Assembly: GCF_024721315.2 (NCBI RefSeq) | Contig: NZ_JANFAK020000075.1 | Span: forward strand, 1 to 40,838 | Direction: 5' to 3' | Source of the DNA: Streptomyces sp. Isolate_45 | GTDB taxonomy: Bacteria > Actinomycetota > Actinomycetes > Streptomycetales > Streptomycetaceae | DNA: 40,838 bases | In this document: piece by piece, positions 39,839-40,838 of the stretch | Layout: each line of letters opens with the position of its first letter | How positions within the stretch are numbered: position 1 is the stretch's first letter | Program-made: the position numbers and the translations under genes | Notes under the pieces: model-generated | Database searches by the model: none | Told to the model about the DNA's origin: nothing | What the model saw: only the letters and a program-made list of their open reading frames with translations

Positions 39839-40062
39839 GGGGCCGGGGCCCTGGGTGGTCGGGGTGGTCGGGTGCCGGGGGTCGGATTGCCGACCACGAG
39901 AACGGGCAGGGCGCCGTGTTCGTGGTCTTCCACGATGTGTGCGGACCGGACCGGCGGACAGAGTGGGCACCGCGCCGGACCGGCCCCCGCGGTCCGGCGC
40001 CACCTCCGTCGCCACCGGCACGGTCGCACCCGCGGCAGGGCCGCGTACGAAAGGCACTCAGC
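39839..40062 (+). other. Intergenic region before the ricin-type gene
   Basis: This 224-base gap contains GGTGGTCGG-type direct repeats and a weak hairpin, GGTCGG-ATTG-CCGACC (39880-39895), which may end the LAL transcript. CGTGG-TCTT-CCACG (about 39924) is a second small hairpin. The promoter of the lectin gene should lie here, but I cannot point to it. AAAGG (40050-40054) is its likely ribosome site. Confidence 0.35.
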
Positions 40063-40656
40063 ATGAACTTCACGAAGCGCACGTCCGCCCGCTCGGCGCT
40101 GGTCGCCCTGATCGCGGTCGCCGGGACGAGCCTCCTCCCCGTGACCAGCGCCGAGGCCCGCCCCGCCGCGGCTCCCACCGCGCAGACCGCCTCGGACGCG
40201 AGCGCGAACCTGGCCCCGAACCAGCTGTGGCAACTGCGCAAGCGGGGAAGCCGGTTCGAGATCGTCAACAACCACAGCGGCATGTGTCTGAAGGTGAAGA
40301 GCGGCTCGAACGACAGCGGCGCCCCGGTGGTGCAGGCCGAATGCGGCACGGCGAGCGAGGGGTTGTGGAAGTCGGAGGTCACGGACGGCGGCAACTTCAT
40401 CCAACTGCGCAACGCCAACTCCGGCAAGTGCCTCGACATCTCCGGGGGCAGGGCAATACGGGGCGCCAAGATCGTCCAGTGGGACTGCAACGGCGGTCTG
40501 AACCAGAAGTGGTGGGACACGGACAACATCGACGGCAACAACGGCTACTGGATCAGCGGCACCACCCCCGGCGGCGCCCCCTCCTGGATGTGCCTGGACA
40601 TGCCCGGCCTCAGCACCAGCTCCGGTACGCAGGCCGCCATGTGGGAGTGCTCCTAG
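40063..40656 (+). CDS. Secreted ricin-type beta-trefoil lectin
   Basis: The 197-residue protein starts with a Sec signal peptide (MNFTKRTSARSALVALIAVA, then TSLLPVTSAEA, cleaved about residue 32). The remainder is one ricin B-like beta-trefoil: LWQLRKRGSRFEIVNNHSGMCLKV, VVQAECG, NANSGKCLDISGG, IVQWDCNGGLNQKWW with the QxW motif, and WMCLDMPG, MWECS at the end. Such domains bind sugars; here no catalytic domain is attached, so it is a stand-alone secreted lectin. Eight or so Cys residues can form disulfides. ATG 40063 is preceded by AAAGG. Confidence 0.93.
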   Translation: MNFTKRTSARSALVALIAVAGTSLLPVTSAEARPAAAPTAQTASDASANLAPNQLWQLRKRGSRFEIVNNHSGMCLKVKSGSNDSGAPVVQAECGTASEGLWKSEVTDGGNFIQLRNANSGKCLDISGGRAIRGAKIVQWDCNGGLNQKWWDTDNIDGNNGYWISGTTPGGAPSWMCLDMPGLSTSSGTQAAMWECS

Positions 40657-40658
40657 AA

Positions 40659-40702
40659 AGTGATCCGCGAGTGATCCGGGAGTGATCCGGGAGTGATCCG
40701 GG
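40659..40702. repeat. Four 11-bp tandem repeats after the lectin gene
   Basis: AGTGATCCGGG (first copy CGCG at the end) is repeated four times at 40659-40669, 40670-40680, 40681-40691 and 40692-40702. The array starts two bases after the lectin stop codon and runs straight into its terminator. Confidence 0.85.
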
Positions 40703-40704
40703 AA

Positions 40705-40733
40705 TCCCGCCCGGCATCGCCGGCCGGGCGGGA
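40705..40733 (+). terminator. Terminator hairpin after the lectin gene
   Basis: TCCCGCCCGGC (40705-40715) and GCCGGGCGGGA (40723-40733) form a perfect 11-bp stem with a 7-base loop. The sequence beyond, to the window end, shows no gene. Confidence 0.85.
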
Positions 40734-40838
40734 CTCTCGCCACGAGCCCCGGACCACGACCGCCCCACCTGCCCGGCAGGGGAGGGCAGGAACACGGGCG
40801 GGACCACCGGCGGGCCGCGGGCCGGCGGGGAGCCGAGC

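Noticed and set aside
39880..39895. Firm terminator after the LAL gene
   Set aside because: The stem is only 6 bp and the surrounding GGTGGTCGG repeats can pair in other ways; kept only as a weak note.
37786..40656. A 956-residue plus-strand fusion of the LAL region and the lectin
   Set aside because: It reads the LAL gene in a wrong frame and only meets the lectin frame by chance; the lectin has its own start, signal peptide and ribosome site at 40063.

Overview
The window is very GC-rich (third codon positions are almost always G or C), is densely packed, uses many GTG starts and has many 4-base start/stop overlaps. Its gene families (PadR, SCO4225-like membrane protein, LAL regulators, FtsX/MacB efflux next to a two-component pair, DrrAB-type ABC genes, a 67-aa cold-shock protein) point to a Streptomyces or close streptomycete chromosome. 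It reads as accessory or arm-like sequence: many regulators and transporters, several decayed genes, and few housekeeping genes. I saw no rRNA, tRNA, CRISPR array, transposase or phage gene.

Layout. 1-3.6 kb: end of a membrane-anchored protein, a sortase, a three-gene overlapping unit (ECF sigma factor, zinc-motif Asp23 protein, second Asp23-like protein) and a membrane-tailed XRE protein. 3.6-8.7 kb: a decayed methyltransferase, a small ORF, a TetR/hydrolase divergent pair around a palindromic operator, a ribbon-helix-helix protein, a decayed WYL regulator, and an AraC-GyrI regulator. 8.7-18.2 kb: DrrAB-like exporter, small membrane proteins, lipoprotein, GNAT, AlkZ-like DNA glycosylase, uridine kinase-like ATPase, tiny secreted Cys protein, DoxX protein, and a PadR/membrane protein pair.

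18.2-25.8 kb (minus strand) is the most interesting part: five genes, every junction a GTGA overlap. In transcription order they are a PaaK-like acyl-adenylating enzyme, an MFS exporter, a two-lobed GNAT acyltransferase, a LuxE-type acyl-protein synthetase, and a LuxC-type acyl-CoA reductase fused to a second PaaK-like domain. LuxE and LuxC keep their expected catalytic cysteines, yet no luciferase or LuxD gene is present. I infer a small-molecule pathway that activates a carboxylic acid, reduces it to an aldehyde, perhaps acylates it, and exports the product. The product is unknown.

25.8-40.8 kb: an aminoglycoside-phosphotransferase-like gene broken by an 8-bp tandem duplication, a cold-shock gene with a long leader, a 2H phosphoesterase, a four-EF-hand calcium protein, a remnant region, a two-component system followed by an ABC/FtsX export unit, a methyltransferase, a large LuxR-family (LAL) regulator, and a secreted ricin-type lectin. 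A theme across the window is short tandem repeats inside or beside genes: in-frame ones stretch linkers, and one out-of-frame duplication breaks a gene.
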